Shown: piece by piece, positions 1-8,750 of the stretch
Layout of the letters: every line of letters begins with the position of its first letter
Position numbering within the stretch: the stretch's first letter is position 1
Assembly (NCBI GenBank): GCA_038213435.1
Contig: JBBQTI010000011.1
Coordinates: forward strand, 22,819-86,818
DNA: 64,000 bases
Direction: 5' to 3'
Source of the DNA: PALSA-610 sp038213435
GTDB taxonomy: Bacteria > Actinomycetota > Acidimicrobiia > IMCC26256 > PALSA-610
The notes under the pieces: generated by a model
Told to the model about the DNA's origin: nothing
Databases searched by the model: none
Seen by the model: the letters and a program-made list of their open reading frames with translations, nothing else
Program-made: the position numbers and the translations under genes

Positions 1-295
1 AGAGGTCGACACCGAACACGTGGTCGATGTGGCCGTGCGTGAAGACCGCAGTGTGGAGCGGACGGCTCGACCACTTGCGGATCGTGTCGTGCACCGATTG
101 CGCGTGGAAGACGCCGCTCGTGTCGACGATCACCAGGCCCTCGGCCGTGTCGACCGCGGCCGAGTTGGCGAACGCGTCGACGAACGCGAGACCAGGCTGC
201 ACTTCAGCCATCTGCCCGCTCGAGGCGAACGGGTGGTGGGCCTCGATCGGCAGCTCGCCGGTGAACAGCTTGTCGGCCAGCTTGAGCAGATCCAT
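1..295 (-). CDS. MBL-fold metallohydrolase (partial, 3' end outside window)
   Basis: The first 98 residues of a metallo-beta-lactamase-fold hydrolase are present; the rest lies beyond the left edge. The motif T-HGHIDH at residues 86-92 is the family's HxHxDH zinc-binding loop, and a strand-turn-strand (about 40-60) precedes it as usual. The open frame runs up to an ATG at 382 that would overlap the regulator start and enclose the KstR-like palindrome, so I prefer the ATG at 295 (MDLLKLADKLF). Divergent from a KstR-like regulator, so possibly in the same regulon. Substrate is not visible; such proteins beside fatty-acid genes are often annotated as alkyl sulfatase or lactonase-like. Confidence 0.8.
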   Translation of the reverse strand, partial: MDLLKLADKLFTGELPIEAHHPFASSGQMAEVQPGLAFVDAFANSAAVDTAEGLVIVDTSGVFHAQSVHDTIRKWSSRPLHTAVFTHGHIDHVFGVDL

Positions 296-352
296 GGCCG
301 GAGCGTTCCACCTGGCGAACTCGGGCGAAAATCGGGCCCTTGCCAGCAAAAT

Positions 353-366
353 CAGAACGTGTTCCA
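353..366. promoter_or_regulatory. KstR-type operator palindrome
   Basis: The sequence cagAACgtGTTcca matches the known mycobacterial KstR consensus TnnAACnnGTTnnA at all but the first fixed base. It lies between the divergent MBL hydrolase and the KstR-like TetR gene, 8 bases before the GTG start of the latter, where an autoregulatory operator would be expected. The motif is seen directly; its function is inferred. Confidence 0.5.
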
Positions 367-374
367 ATTCCGCC

Positions 375-1001
375 GTGGTCATCGCCGAGCCCGAACCCGA
401 ACCTGCCGCCGGGGGGGCGCTGGCGCGCAGCCAGGCCGCCCGGCGTCGCCGGGTCCTCGACGCAACGCTGCAGCTCGCGGCGGAGGGTGGTTTCGACGCA
501 GTCCAGATGCGAGACGTCGCCGCCGCGGCCGACGTCGCGCTCGGGACGGTCTACCGCTACTTCGCGTCGAAGGAACGGTTGCTGCTCGAGGCGATGGCCG
601 AGCAACAAGCCGATCTGCGGGCCTACCTCGACGTGCATCCGCCGCGGGAGGCCACCTCGGTCGCGCGGGTCGTGTCGGTGTTGCGGGGCGCCAACCGATC
701 GCTGCGTGAGTATCCCGATGTCACCGCCGCCATGGTGCGCTCGTTCGGGACCGCGCAGATCGAGAATGCCGACATCGTCCGCCGCGTCACCGAGATCATG
801 ACCGGCATCATCACGAGCGCGATCCACGCACCCGAACGCCGCCCGGCGACCGACCGCGAGGTGCGGGTCGCGCGCATCCTGATGCAGGTGTGGCTCTCCT
901 CGTTGAACGGTTGGGTGTGCGGCGTCGACGGGCCCGATCGGGTCGACGAAGACCTCGCGGCGGCCGCGGGGCTGTTGCTGAGCGCGCGGAACGACTGCTG
1001 A
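375..1001 (+). CDS. TetR-family regulator, KstR-like
   Basis: A 208-residue TetR repressor. The helix-turn-helix at residues 45-66 (VQMRDVAAAADV...GTVYRYFASK) and the C-terminal segment with V-W-L-S-S-L resemble KstR, the repressor of cholesterol catabolism in mycobacteria. GTG at 375 is chosen because it leaves a short N-terminal tail before the helical core; no strong Shine-Dalgarno precedes it, so the message may be leaderless. The stop is 6 bases before a FadD19-like synthetase, suggesting one transcript. A KstR-type palindrome sits directly upstream, consistent with autoregulation. The effector is probably an acyl-CoA or steroid-CoA, by analogy only. Confidence 0.82.
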   Translation: MVIAEPEPEPAAGGALARSQAARRRRVLDATLQLAAEGGFDAVQMRDVAAAADVALGTVYRYFASKERLLLEAMAEQQADLRAYLDVHPPREATSVARVVSVLRGANRSLREYPDVTAAMVRSFGTAQIENADIVRRVTEIMTGIITSAIHAPERRPATDREVRVARILMQVWLSSLNGWVCGVDGPDRVDEDLAAAAGLLLSARNDC

Positions 1002-1007
1002 GGATCG

Positions 1008-2648
1008 ATGCCCACCCGCCATTTCAACCTCGCGGACCTGTTCGAGCTCGCCGTCGACAAGGTGCCCGACCGCGTCGCCCTGGTCGATACCCGCCGCGCG
1101 GTGACGTACCGAGCGCTCGACGAGCGGGCCAACCGGCTGGCCCACACCCTCGCCGGCCTCGGCGTGCAGGCCGGCGACCATGTCGGCATCCTCGCCACGA
1201 ACTGCATCGAGTGGGTCGAGTCGCTGTTCGCGATCTACAAGATCCGCGCCAGCGCGGTGAACATCAACTTCCGCTATGTCGAGGAGGAGCTGCGCTACCT
1301 CTTCGATAATTCCGACGTCGTCGCCTGCATCTACCAGCGCGAGTACGGACCGCTCGTCGCCGCGTCGCGATCGGCCCAGCCCCGCCTGCAGCATTTCGTC
1401 CGCATCGAATGGAACGACTCGACCGCCGACGACGCCGCGCTCCGTCCGCTCGAGTTCGAGGCCGCGATGGCCGCCGGCTCACCGACGCGAGATTTCCCCG
1501 AGCGTTCGGACGACGACCTCTACCTGCTCTACACGGGCGGTACCACGGGGATGCCCAAGGGGGTGATGTGGCGACAGGAGGACGTGTACTTCGCGCTCGG
1601 AGGAGGCATCGACGTCTTCACCAACGAGCGGGTGCCGGCGCCTGCGACCGCGAGCGAGAAGATCGACGCATCGCAGCCGCGTGGTCTCGTCTCGATCATC
1701 TTGCCGCCGTTCATGCACGGCGCCGGACAGTTCTCGCTGTACCGGACGCTCTTTGAAGGCAACACCGCGGTGATCCCGGCGCGATTCGATCCCGAGGAGG
1801 TGTGGCGAACCGTCGAGAAGTACGGCGTGAACATCATGCAGGTCACGGGTGATGCGATGGCGCGCCCGCTCGCCGACACACTCGAGCGCGTGCGGGGTCA
1901 GGTCGACGTCTCGTCCCTCGTTTCGTTCGGCAGCACGGCGGCGATCTTCTCGCAGACGGTGAAGGAACAGCTGCAAGCGTTGCTCCCCGAGCATCTGGTG
2001 ATGACCGACTCGATCGGCTCCACCGAGACCGGGATGAACGGGATTCGCTTGGTGCAAAAGGGTGATGCGCCGAAGGAGGGCATCACGAGCGTGCAGGCCG
2101 CGGCCGATTCCGTGGTGCTCGACGACGACTTCGAACCCGTGGCGCCGGGTTCCGGCGTCGTCGGATTGCTCGCCCGCGGCGGCAACATCCCGCTCGGCTA
2201 CTACAACGACCCGGTGAAGACGGCGGAGACGTTCGTCACCGACGCTCAGGGTCGTCGTTGGTCGATCCCCGGCGACTTCGCGCGCGTCGAAGCCGACGGT
2301 CGCATCACGTTGCTCGGTCGTGGTTCGGTTTCGATCAACTCGGGTGGCGAGAAGATCTACCCCGAGGAAGTCGAGGGCGCGCTGAAGTCGCACCCCGACG
2401 TGTACGACGTCCTGGTGGTCGGGGTGTCCGACGAGCGCTGGGGCGAACGCGTGTGCGCGTTGCTCCAACCGCGACCCGGGCGCGAGCCCGGCCTCGAGGA
2501 GCTGCGCGAGCACTGCCGCACCCGCATCGCCGGATACAAGATCCCACGCCAGGTGCTCTTGGTCGATGAAGTTCCGCGGCTTCCGAACGGGAAGCCCGAC
2601 TACCGGTCGGCCAAGGAACAGGCGAAAGAACGCGCGCGCCGCGTCTGA
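1008..2648 (+). CDS. Acyl-CoA synthetase, FadD19-like
   Basis: A 546-residue AMP-forming ligase that activates carboxylic acids to CoA thioesters with ATP. The P-loop-like motif YTGGTTGMPKGVMW lies near residues 175-188, the hinge region GDFARVEADGRITLLGR follows near 420, and the catalytic Lys is in PNGKPDYR near the C-terminus. Length and the MPKGVMWRQEDVYF signature match the FadD19/FadD2 type, which in mycobacteria activates steroid side chains. The start is preceded by gagga at a suitable distance. Co-oriented with the KstR-like regulator 6 bases upstream. The substrate is inferred, not shown. Confidence 0.9.
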   Translation: MPTRHFNLADLFELAVDKVPDRVALVDTRRAVTYRALDERANRLAHTLAGLGVQAGDHVGILATNCIEWVESLFAIYKIRASAVNINFRYVEEELRYLFDNSDVVACIYQREYGPLVAASRSAQPRLQHFVRIEWNDSTADDAALRPLEFEAAMAAGSPTRDFPERSDDDLYLLYTGGTTGMPKGVMWRQEDVYFALGGGIDVFTNERVPAPATASEKIDASQPRGLVSIILPPFMHGAGQFSLYRTLFEGNTAVIPARFDPEEVWRTVEKYGVNIMQVTGDAMARPLADTLERVRGQVDVSSLVSFGSTAAIFSQTVKEQLQALLPEHLVMTDSIGSTETGMNGIRLVQKGDAPKEGITSVQAAADSVVLDDDFEPVAPGSGVVGLLARGGNIPLGYYNDPVKTAETFVTDAQGRRWSIPGDFARVEADGRITLLGRGSVSINSGGEKIYPEEVEGALKSHPDVYDVLVVGVSDERWGERVCALLQPRPGREPGLEELREHCRTRIAGYKIPRQVLLVDEVPRLPNGKPDYRSAKEQAKERARRV

Positions 2649-2724
2649 GCGACCACGTTGGTCTACGGTGGACAGGTCCGATCCGGCTGAACCCGCGGAT
2701 CCGACGACCGATCGGAATGTCGCA

Positions 2725-4215
2725 ATGACTTCTCGCTGCCTTCACTGCATCGCTGCGCTCACTGCGTTCCTGTTCACCGTCGCGCCGCTCGCGGCCTCGG
2801 TCGCGACCGCGAGCGATGCTGCGGCCGACACGACGACACACACGCCGGTCATGGGACCGAGCCTGCTGACGGCCAGTCAACTGGCGGCCTGGTACTACCG
2901 GCACAGCGGAGTCACGCCGCAGATCCCGGCCTTCGGCGGCCACCCCGCGGGCGACGTCGCCGCGCTCGCGCAGGTGTTCATCGACGACGGAAGAGCCGAA
3001 GGTGTTCGCGGCGACATGGCGTTCGTGCAATCGCAGCTCGAGACCGGTTGGCTCGGATTCGTCGGCTCGCAGATCCCGCCCGACGCATATAACTACGCGG
3101 GCATCTACGCGTTCGACGGGCGTACCAGTCTGCCGAACTGCGCGCACGGCGACTCGGCGCCGAGCCGGTGCATGGGAACGCCGCAGCACGGAGTCCTCGT
3201 GCAGATCCAGCTCCTACGCAGCTACGCCGATCCCGCGGCGAAGACGGCCCCGAATCGGTTGATCGCCGCGCCGTCGGATCGAGCCGGAATGGCGCCCCTG
3301 TGGGAGTACTTCGGTGGCCACGACTGCCCGTGCGGCAAGCTCATCTGGGCCTCGGCCAACGGCTACGGCGTGCGCGTCATCCAGATGTACTCGCAGGCGC
3401 TCGTCGAGAGCGGCATGGCGGGCGCGTGCGTCGCGTACGCGCCGCAGGTCGCCGGGCCGACCTCGGGTACCGGATATTGGGACGTCACGCGCGACTCCGT
3501 CGTCCACTCGTTCGGCGACGCGAGGTTCTTCGGCGATACGCGTCACATCGGGCTGAACGCGCCGCTCACCGGTGGTGAGTCCGTCGAGGGCGGGAGTGGC
3601 TACTGGCTGCTCGCGCGCGATGGCGGCGTCTTCTCGTACGGCGGTGCGCGCTTCTACGGCTCGACCGGCGGCTTCCGCCTCAACAAGCCGGTGAACGGCA
3701 TGGAACGCACGACGAAGAGCGGCGGCTACTGGCTCGTCGCCGACGACGGCGGGATCTTCTCGTTCGGGAACGCCCGCTTCTTCGGCTCCATGGGTAGTTC
3801 CCACCTCAATCAGCCCGTGCTCGGTATGGAGCGCACGCCGAGCGGAAACGGCTACTGGCTCTTCGCCTCCGACGGCGGGATCTTCAGCTACGGCGATGCG
3901 CGGTTCTTTGGCTCGCTCGGCGGAACCAAGCTCTCTTACCCCGTCGTGTCGATGCAGCGCACGGCGACCGGCCACGGCTACTGGATGATGACGCTCGACG
4001 GGCGCGTGTTCCGCTTCGGCGATGCGCGCGGCTACGGCGACATCGGGCGCTGCACGAACTACTTCGGCGCGGCGCGGATGCTCGTCACTCCCGACGGCGG
4101 GGGCTACTGGATCGCGACGAACAACGGCAACATCGTCGCCTTCGGCGATGCCAAGAACCTCGGTTTCCCCGCGACCGTCGGCGGAACGACGATCGCCCTG
4201 CTGGCATCGAAGTGA
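2725..4215 (+). CDS. Secreted protein with glucosaminidase-like domain and six GYW repeats
   Basis: A 496-residue exported protein. Residues 1-30 form a signal peptide (positive start, hydrophobic core, Ala-rich cleavage zone). Residues about 45-240 resemble the FlgJ/glucosaminidase type of lysozyme-like domain (AWYYRHSG, QSQLETGW, NYAGIYAF), which cleaves peptidoglycan or host glycans. From about residue 245 there are six repeats of 45-50 residues with the pattern G-Y-W, then D-G-G-x-F-x-[FY]-G-x-A-R-F-[FY]-G, probably a beta-propeller. Such repeats are frequent in Acidimicrobiia. The ATG at 2725 is chosen because it begins the signal peptide. Likely cell-surface or secreted; ligand unknown. 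Confidence 0.85.
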   Translation: MTSRCLHCIAALTAFLFTVAPLAASVATASDAAADTTTHTPVMGPSLLTASQLAAWYYRHSGVTPQIPAFGGHPAGDVAALAQVFIDDGRAEGVRGDMAFVQSQLETGWLGFVGSQIPPDAYNYAGIYAFDGRTSLPNCAHGDSAPSRCMGTPQHGVLVQIQLLRSYADPAAKTAPNRLIAAPSDRAGMAPLWEYFGGHDCPCGKLIWASANGYGVRVIQMYSQALVESGMAGACVAYAPQVAGPTSGTGYWDVTRDSVVHSFGDARFFGDTRHIGLNAPLTGGESVEGGSGYWLLARDGGVFSYGGARFYGSTGGFRLNKPVNGMERTTKSGGYWLVADDGGIFSFGNARFFGSMGSSHLNQPVLGMERTPSGNGYWLFASDGGIFSYGDARFFGSLGGTKLSYPVVSMQRTATGHGYWMMTLDGRVFRFGDARGYGDIGRCTNYFGAARMLVTPDGGGYWIATNNGNIVAFGDAKNLGFPATVGGTTIALLASK

Positions 4216-4241
4216 CGCGGTAGTCTCGGCGCGACAACACC

Positions 4242-4345
4242 CACGGGGAGCTCGGGGGAGACCGGGCTGAGAGGGTGGCACGCGCATGACGCGCCCCGCC
4301 GCCGACCCCTCGAACCTGCACCGGGTAATTCCGGCGGAGGGAGGG
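4242..4345 (+). promoter_or_regulatory. TPP (thiamine pyrophosphate) riboswitch
   Basis: All core TPP-aptamer elements are present in order: ctgaga at 4267-4272, a variable P3 arm, gaacctg at 4312-4318, and ccgggtaattccggcggagg at 4321-4340, which gives the pyrophosphate-sensor helix. The 3' end (ggagggaggg, 4336-4345) is also the ribosome-binding site of thiN, so ligand binding should hide it and repress translation of the thiamine operon. Confidence 0.95.
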
Positions 4346-5008
4346 ATGCGCGTGACACGCGCCGCCATCGTGCTCGCGGGAGGCGATCCCGTCGAGCCCA
4401 GCCTGCGAAGGTTGCTGTCCGACGAGGCCGTCGTCGTTGCCGCCGACTCGGGTCTGCATCAGGCCGAACTGCTCGGGTTGAGGGTCGACTACGTCGTCGG
4501 TGATCTCGATTCGGCCGATCCGGCCGCGGTCGACCGGGCCCGCGCCTCGGGTGCGGTCGTCGAACGCCATCCGGTCGACAAGGACGCCACCGATCTCGAG
4601 CTCGCGCTCGACGTGGCGCGTGACCGGGGAGCGCGACGCATCACGGTGGTCGGGGGCGCGGGCGGCCGGCTCGATCACTTCGTGGCCAACGTCGAGTTGC
4701 TGGCCTCTCCCCGATTCGCCGATCTCGAGATCGATGCCCGGCTCGGCGATGCGTATCTGGTGGTGGTGCAGGGTGGCCGGTCGCCGCACCTGATGACGGG
4801 CGCCGTGGGCTCCCTGGTCACGCTGCTCCCGGCGGGCGGTGACGCGTGCGGTATCACCACGGCCGGGCTGCAGTACCCGCTGCACGGCGAGACCCTGCGG
4901 CGCGGAACGACGCGCGGAGTGAGCAATGTGCTCGTCGATGAGGAGGGCTCGGTCGTGCTCGACCATGGGACCTTGCTGGTGATCCAGGCCTTGGGAGGTG
5001 CGCGGTGA
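4346..5008 (+). CDS. thiN: Thiamine pyrophosphokinase
   Basis: A 220-residue enzyme converting thiamine and ATP to thiamine pyrophosphate and AMP. Characteristic motifs are AADSG (32-36), GDLDS (52-56), DKDATDLE (78-85) and GGRLDH (106-111), which bind the metal and ATP. ATG 4346 lies right after the riboswitch; a GTG at 4352 is an equally well spaced alternative. The stop overlaps the thiB start by 4 bases. Position directly behind a TPP riboswitch and ahead of the transporter genes indicates a salvage operon: uptake of thiamine followed by activation. Confidence 0.95.
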   Translation: MRVTRAAIVLAGGDPVEPSLRRLLSDEAVVVAADSGLHQAELLGLRVDYVVGDLDSADPAAVDRARASGAVVERHPVDKDATDLELALDVARDRGARRITVVGGAGGRLDHFVANVELLASPRFADLEIDARLGDAYLVVVQGGRSPHLMTGAVGSLVTLLPAGGDACGITTAGLQYPLHGETLRRGTTRGVSNVLVDEEGSVVLDHGTLLVIQALGGAR

Positions 5009-6084
5009 AACGTGTGCTCGTCGCGATCACGGCCGCCGTCCTACTCCCGACGGCGTGCGGCAGCAGTGCCGAGCCTGCAGCACGATCCGGAACGACGTCG
5101 ACGGTCGGGCCTCGCATCTCGACGGTCACCCTGCTCACGCACAGCTCGTTCGCCGCGTCGAAGGATGTGCTGGCCGATTTCACCAGGCAGACCGGCTACA
5201 AGGTCAAGATCGTCCAGCCGAGTGACGCGGGCGTCATGGTCAACGAGGCGATACTTCGCAAGAAGAACCCCGTGGCCGACGCGTTGTTCGGTGTCGACAA
5301 CACGTTCCTCACGCGGGCGCTCGACGCGGGGATCTTCGATCCGTACGTCGCCCACGGTCTCGACACCGTGCCGGCGGCGCTCCAGGCCGACCCGCAACAT
5401 CGCGTGACGCCCGTCGACGAAAGCAACGTGTGCGTCGACAAGGACACGTCGTGGTTCGGCCACGACGGTCGACCGCCCGCGCCGAGCTCGCTCGACGACC
5501 TCATCGACCCTCGCTACAAGAACCTCACGGTGGTCGAGAATGCTTCGACGTCGTCACCGGGGCTCGCCTTCCTTCTTGCGACGATCGCCGCGAAGGGGGA
5601 GAGCGGCTGGCAGGCGTACTGGAGCGCGCTACGGAAGAATGGCGTGCGCGTCGACGACGACTGGACGCAGGCCTATCAGAACGACTTCACCGCGGGCGGC
5701 GCGAAGGGCGACCGGCCGATCGTCGTGTCGTACGGCTCCGATCCGGCCGCCGACGTCCTGGGCTCGAGTCCGCACCGAGACACACCGAACGTCGCTGTCA
5801 TCGCGTCGACGTGCTTCCGCCAGATCGAGTACGCGGGCGTGTTGCACGGCGCGCGAAATGGTCCCGGCGCGCAGGCGCTCATCGACTTCATGCTGTCGCG
5901 CCGGTTCCAGGAGGACATGCCGCTCCAGATGTACGTGAACCCGATCGTGTCCGGGGCGACGCTCCCTGCGGTGTTCGCAAAATGGGCGGTCGAGCCGCCG
6001 CACCCGTACTCGATCGACCCCGCGACGATCTCGGCAAAGCGCAACGGCTGGATCAAGGAGTGGACCGACCTCGTGGTCCGTTGA
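5005..6084 (+). CDS. thiB: Thiamine ABC transporter, substrate-binding lipoprotein
   Basis: A 359-residue periplasmic-binding protein anchored as a lipoprotein: signal peptide with LPTAC and Cys18 as the lipidation site. The fold type (SSFAASKDVLADFTRQTG, then VADALFGVDNTFL) is that of the iron/thiamine-type type-2 binding proteins. GTG start overlaps the thiN stop (GTGA), and the stop overlaps the thiP ATG, so translation is coupled. Context with a TPP riboswitch and thiN makes thiamine (or a phosphate ester) the likely ligand. Confidence 0.93.
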   Translation: MKRVLVAITAAVLLPTACGSSAEPAARSGTTSTVGPRISTVTLLTHSSFAASKDVLADFTRQTGYKVKIVQPSDAGVMVNEAILRKKNPVADALFGVDNTFLTRALDAGIFDPYVAHGLDTVPAALQADPQHRVTPVDESNVCVDKDTSWFGHDGRPPAPSSLDDLIDPRYKNLTVVENASTSSPGLAFLLATIAAKGESGWQAYWSALRKNGVRVDDDWTQAYQNDFTAGGAKGDRPIVVSYGSDPAADVLGSSPHRDTPNVAVIASTCFRQIEYAGVLHGARNGPGAQALIDFMLSRRFQEDMPLQMYVNPIVSGATLPAVFAKWAVEPPHPYSIDPATISAKRNGWIKEWTDLVVR

Positions 6085-7697
6085 TGGGCGCGGGTCGCGC
6101 CGCGCGCATCACACGGATTGCCGTCCCGGTCGGCTTCCTCGCGCTGTTTTTCGGGTGGCCGCTCGGGGCGATCTTCGCCCACTCCCTGCGCGCCGCCGCC
6201 CTCGTCGACGTCGTCACCGACCCCTTCCTGCGGCGCGTCGCGTGGTTCACGCTGTGGCAGGCGGTGCTGTCGACGATCTTGACGCTCGGTGCCGGCCTCC
6301 CGGCCGCGTACGTCGTCGCGCGCTACGAGTTTCCGGGGCGGCGGCTGTTCCGGGCGTTCGTCACCGTGCCGTTCGTTTTGCCGACGGTCGTGGTCGCGAC
6401 CGCGTTCCTCGCGTTGTTGGGGTCGGGCGGCCCGCTCTCCTTCCTGCACTGGCGGCCCGGCGTCGCCCCCATGCTGATCGCGCACGTGTTCTTCAACGTG
6501 GCGGTAGTAGTGCGAACTGTCGGCGGGTTCTGGGCGAACCTCGATCCCCGTCGCGAGGAGGCGGCCCGCATGCTCGGCGCCTCGCGCCGGCGAGCGTTCT
6601 TGCACGTGACCCTGCCGTTGTTGGCGCCCTCGATCATCGCGGCGGCCTCGATCGTGTTCCTGTTCACGTTCACGTCGTTCGGCGTCGCGCTGCTGCTCGC
6701 CGGTCCCGCGCACGCGACCGTCGAGGTCGAGATCTACCGCCAGGCGATCGACGTCGCCGATCTCGGCACCGCGGCGGCGCTCGCGCTCGTGCAGATCGTC
6801 GCGGTGCTCGCGGTCGTGTTCGCGCTCGCGCGCGCCCAGGAACGGCGCGCGGTTGCGCAGCGACTGGTCGGCGCGGCCGACGCGGCCCGTCGCCCGCGCG
6901 GACGGGAGCGGGTCGTGGTCGGCGGGATCCTCGGCTGCACGACCCTGTTCCTCGGCACCCCTCTAGCCGTGTTGGTGTGGCGGTCGCTGCACATCGGCGG
7001 GCGGTGGAGCATCGGGTCGTACCGGGCCCTCGGTACGACCGCGTCGACGAGCACGCTCTTCGTCTCGCCGTGGGCCGCGGTACGCAACTCGGTGGAGTTC
7101 GCCGCGATCGCCACCGCGATCGCGCTCGTCGTGGGCGGGCTGGCGTCGATTGCGATCGCGGCCCGACCGGGCCGGGCGACTCGCACGATGGATGCGTTGC
7201 TCATGCTCCCGCTCGGAACGTCGGCCGTGACCGTCGGGTTCGGCTTCCTGCTCGCGTCCGAACGGGTGCCGCGCGATATCGCGACATCGCCACTGCTCGT
7301 CCCGATTGCCCACGCCGTCGTCGCGATCCCGTTTGTCGTGCGGGCGGTCGTGCCCGTGCTGCGCAGCATCGATCCACGGCTTCGGGACGCGGCGACGATG
7401 CTCGGCGCGGGGCCGCGACGCGTCTGGCGCGAAGTCGACCTTCCGATCGTCGCGCGCGCGTTCGCGGTCGCGGCGGGGTTCTGCGCCGCGGTGTCGTTGG
7501 GCGAGTTCGGCGCGACTTTGTTCATCGCTCGCCCCGATTGGCCGACCGTGCCTATCGCGATCCAGCGCTTCCTGGGGAAGCCGGGTCAGATCTACTTCGA
7601 CCAGGCGCTCGCGATGTCGGTGTTCCTGATGGTGTTGACCGGTGTCGTCATCTTCGCGATCGAACGCGTACGCGTGCGCGAGCTCGGAGAACTGTAG
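6084..7697 (+). CDS. thiP: Thiamine ABC transporter permease
   Basis: A 537-residue integral membrane protein with two fused binding-protein-dependent permease domains, each with about six membrane helices. Each half carries an EAA-type loop (REEAARMLGASRRRAF near 157-172 and LRDAATMLGAGPRRVW near 434-449) that docks on the ATPase. The open frame extends far upstream inside thiB, but the ATG at 6084, overlapping the thiB stop, starts the first membrane segment. Two-domain organisation is typical of ThiP. Confidence 0.93.
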   Translation: MGAGRAARITRIAVPVGFLALFFGWPLGAIFAHSLRAAALVDVVTDPFLRRVAWFTLWQAVLSTILTLGAGLPAAYVVARYEFPGRRLFRAFVTVPFVLPTVVVATAFLALLGSGGPLSFLHWRPGVAPMLIAHVFFNVAVVVRTVGGFWANLDPRREEAARMLGASRRRAFLHVTLPLLAPSIIAAASIVFLFTFTSFGVALLLAGPAHATVEVEIYRQAIDVADLGTAAALALVQIVAVLAVVFALARAQERRAVAQRLVGAADAARRPRGRERVVVGGILGCTTLFLGTPLAVLVWRSLHIGGRWSIGSYRALGTTASTSTLFVSPWAAVRNSVEFAAIATAIALVVGGLASIAIAARPGRATRTMDALLMLPLGTSAVTVGFGFLLASERVPRDIATSPLLVPIAHAVVAIPFVVRAVVPVLRSIDPRLRDAATMLGAGPRRVWREVDLPIVARAFAVAAGFCAAVSLGEFGATLFIARPDWPTVPIAIQRFLGKPGQIYFDQALAMSVFLMVLTGVVIFAIERVRVRELGEL

Positions 7698-8723
7698 ATG
7701 CTCCGGGTCGAGGGCGCAGTCGTGCAGTTCGGTGATCGTCGGGCCCTCGATCGTGTCGACCTTTCGCTCGGGGAGCGCGAGACGATCGCGGTCCTGGGAC
7801 CGAGCGGCTCCGGCAAGACGACGCTGTTGCGCGCGATCGCCGGACTCCAGCATCTCAGCGGGGGATGTGTCCGCTGGGACGGCGACGATCTCGCCGGCGT
7901 CGCCGCGCACGAACGGCACTTCGGGCTGATGTTCCAGGAGTACGCGCTGGTCCCGCACCGCGACGTCGCCGGGAACGTGGAGTTCGGGTTGCGAATGACG
8001 TCGAGCGATCGTGCGGCGCGGACCCGGAGGGTCGACGAGGTGCTCGAGCTCGTCGGGCTCGCGGATCTGCGCGCCCGCAGGGTGGCATCGCTCTCGGGAG
8101 GCGAGCAGCAGCGGGTCGCGCTGGCGCGCGCCCTGGCCGTGTCGCCGCGGCTCCTCATGCTGGACGAACCCTTGGGCGCGCTCGACCGGGTCTGGCGACG
8201 GCGCCTGCTCACCGAGATTCGGGCGATCCTCGACCGGGCCGCGCTCCCGGCGTTGTATGTCACGCACGACCACGAGGAGGCGTTCGCGATCGCGACCCGT
8301 GTCGCGATCATGCGCGACGGCCGCGTCGTTCAGGTAGGTGCGCCTGCGGACGTGTGGCGAGCGCCGGTCGACGCGTGGTCCGCGAGCTTTCTCGGATTCG
8401 GGCCGATCGTCGCGGCCGAGGTCCGCAACGGGCTGGTGTACACGCCGTGGGGACCGATCCGGGCTCGCGCCGATACGCAAACGGGCGCGGTCGAGACCGT
8501 CGTGCGGCCGGATGGGGCGCGCATCGATGATGCCGGAACGATTCACGCCACAGTCGTTCGCGCAATGTTCACGGGTATGCGCGTCGAGCTCGCGGCAGCC
8601 TCCGAGTCCGGCCCGCCCTTGACCGTCGTCGTCGCGCCGCATGACGCGCCCGCCGTCGGCGACCGGGTGCGCCTCTCGATCGATCCGGACTCGCTTCTGG
8701 TCTATCCCGATCAGGCAGACTGA
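7698..8723 (+). CDS. thiQ: Thiamine ABC transporter ATP-binding protein
   Basis: A 341-residue ABC ATPase: Walker A GPSGSGKTT (34-42), Q-loop MFQEYALVPHR, signature LSGGEQQR (about 132-139), Walker B LLMLDEP (about 151-157) and the switch His in YVTHDHEE. About 100 C-terminal residues form a TOBE-like beta domain, making it longer than the enterobacterial ThiQ. It starts on the base after the thiP stop and ends the riboswitch-controlled operon. Function follows from the operon; the ATPase alone would be ambiguous among related importers. Confidence 0.92.
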   Translation: MLRVEGAVVQFGDRRALDRVDLSLGERETIAVLGPSGSGKTTLLRAIAGLQHLSGGCVRWDGDDLAGVAAHERHFGLMFQEYALVPHRDVAGNVEFGLRMTSSDRAARTRRVDEVLELVGLADLRARRVASLSGGEQQRVALARALAVSPRLLMLDEPLGALDRVWRRRLLTEIRAILDRAALPALYVTHDHEEAFAIATRVAIMRDGRVVQVGAPADVWRAPVDAWSASFLGFGPIVAAEVRNGLVYTPWGPIRARADTQTGAVETVVRPDGARIDDAGTIHATVVRAMFTGMRVELAAASESGPPLTVVVAPHDAPAVGDRVRLSIDPDSLLVYPDQAD

Positions 8724-8750
8724 CATTTCCATCGGGCAGACTCACTGGCC

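Noticed and set aside
296..382. Longer N-terminus of the MBL hydrolase from ATG 382
   Set aside because: It would overlap the regulator start and bury the KstR-like palindrome in coding sequence; not excluded.
2671..2705. Imperfect hairpin gtccgatcc/ggatccgac after the acyl-CoA synthetase
   Set aside because: Nine pairs with a mismatch and no T-run, close to chance at this GC content.
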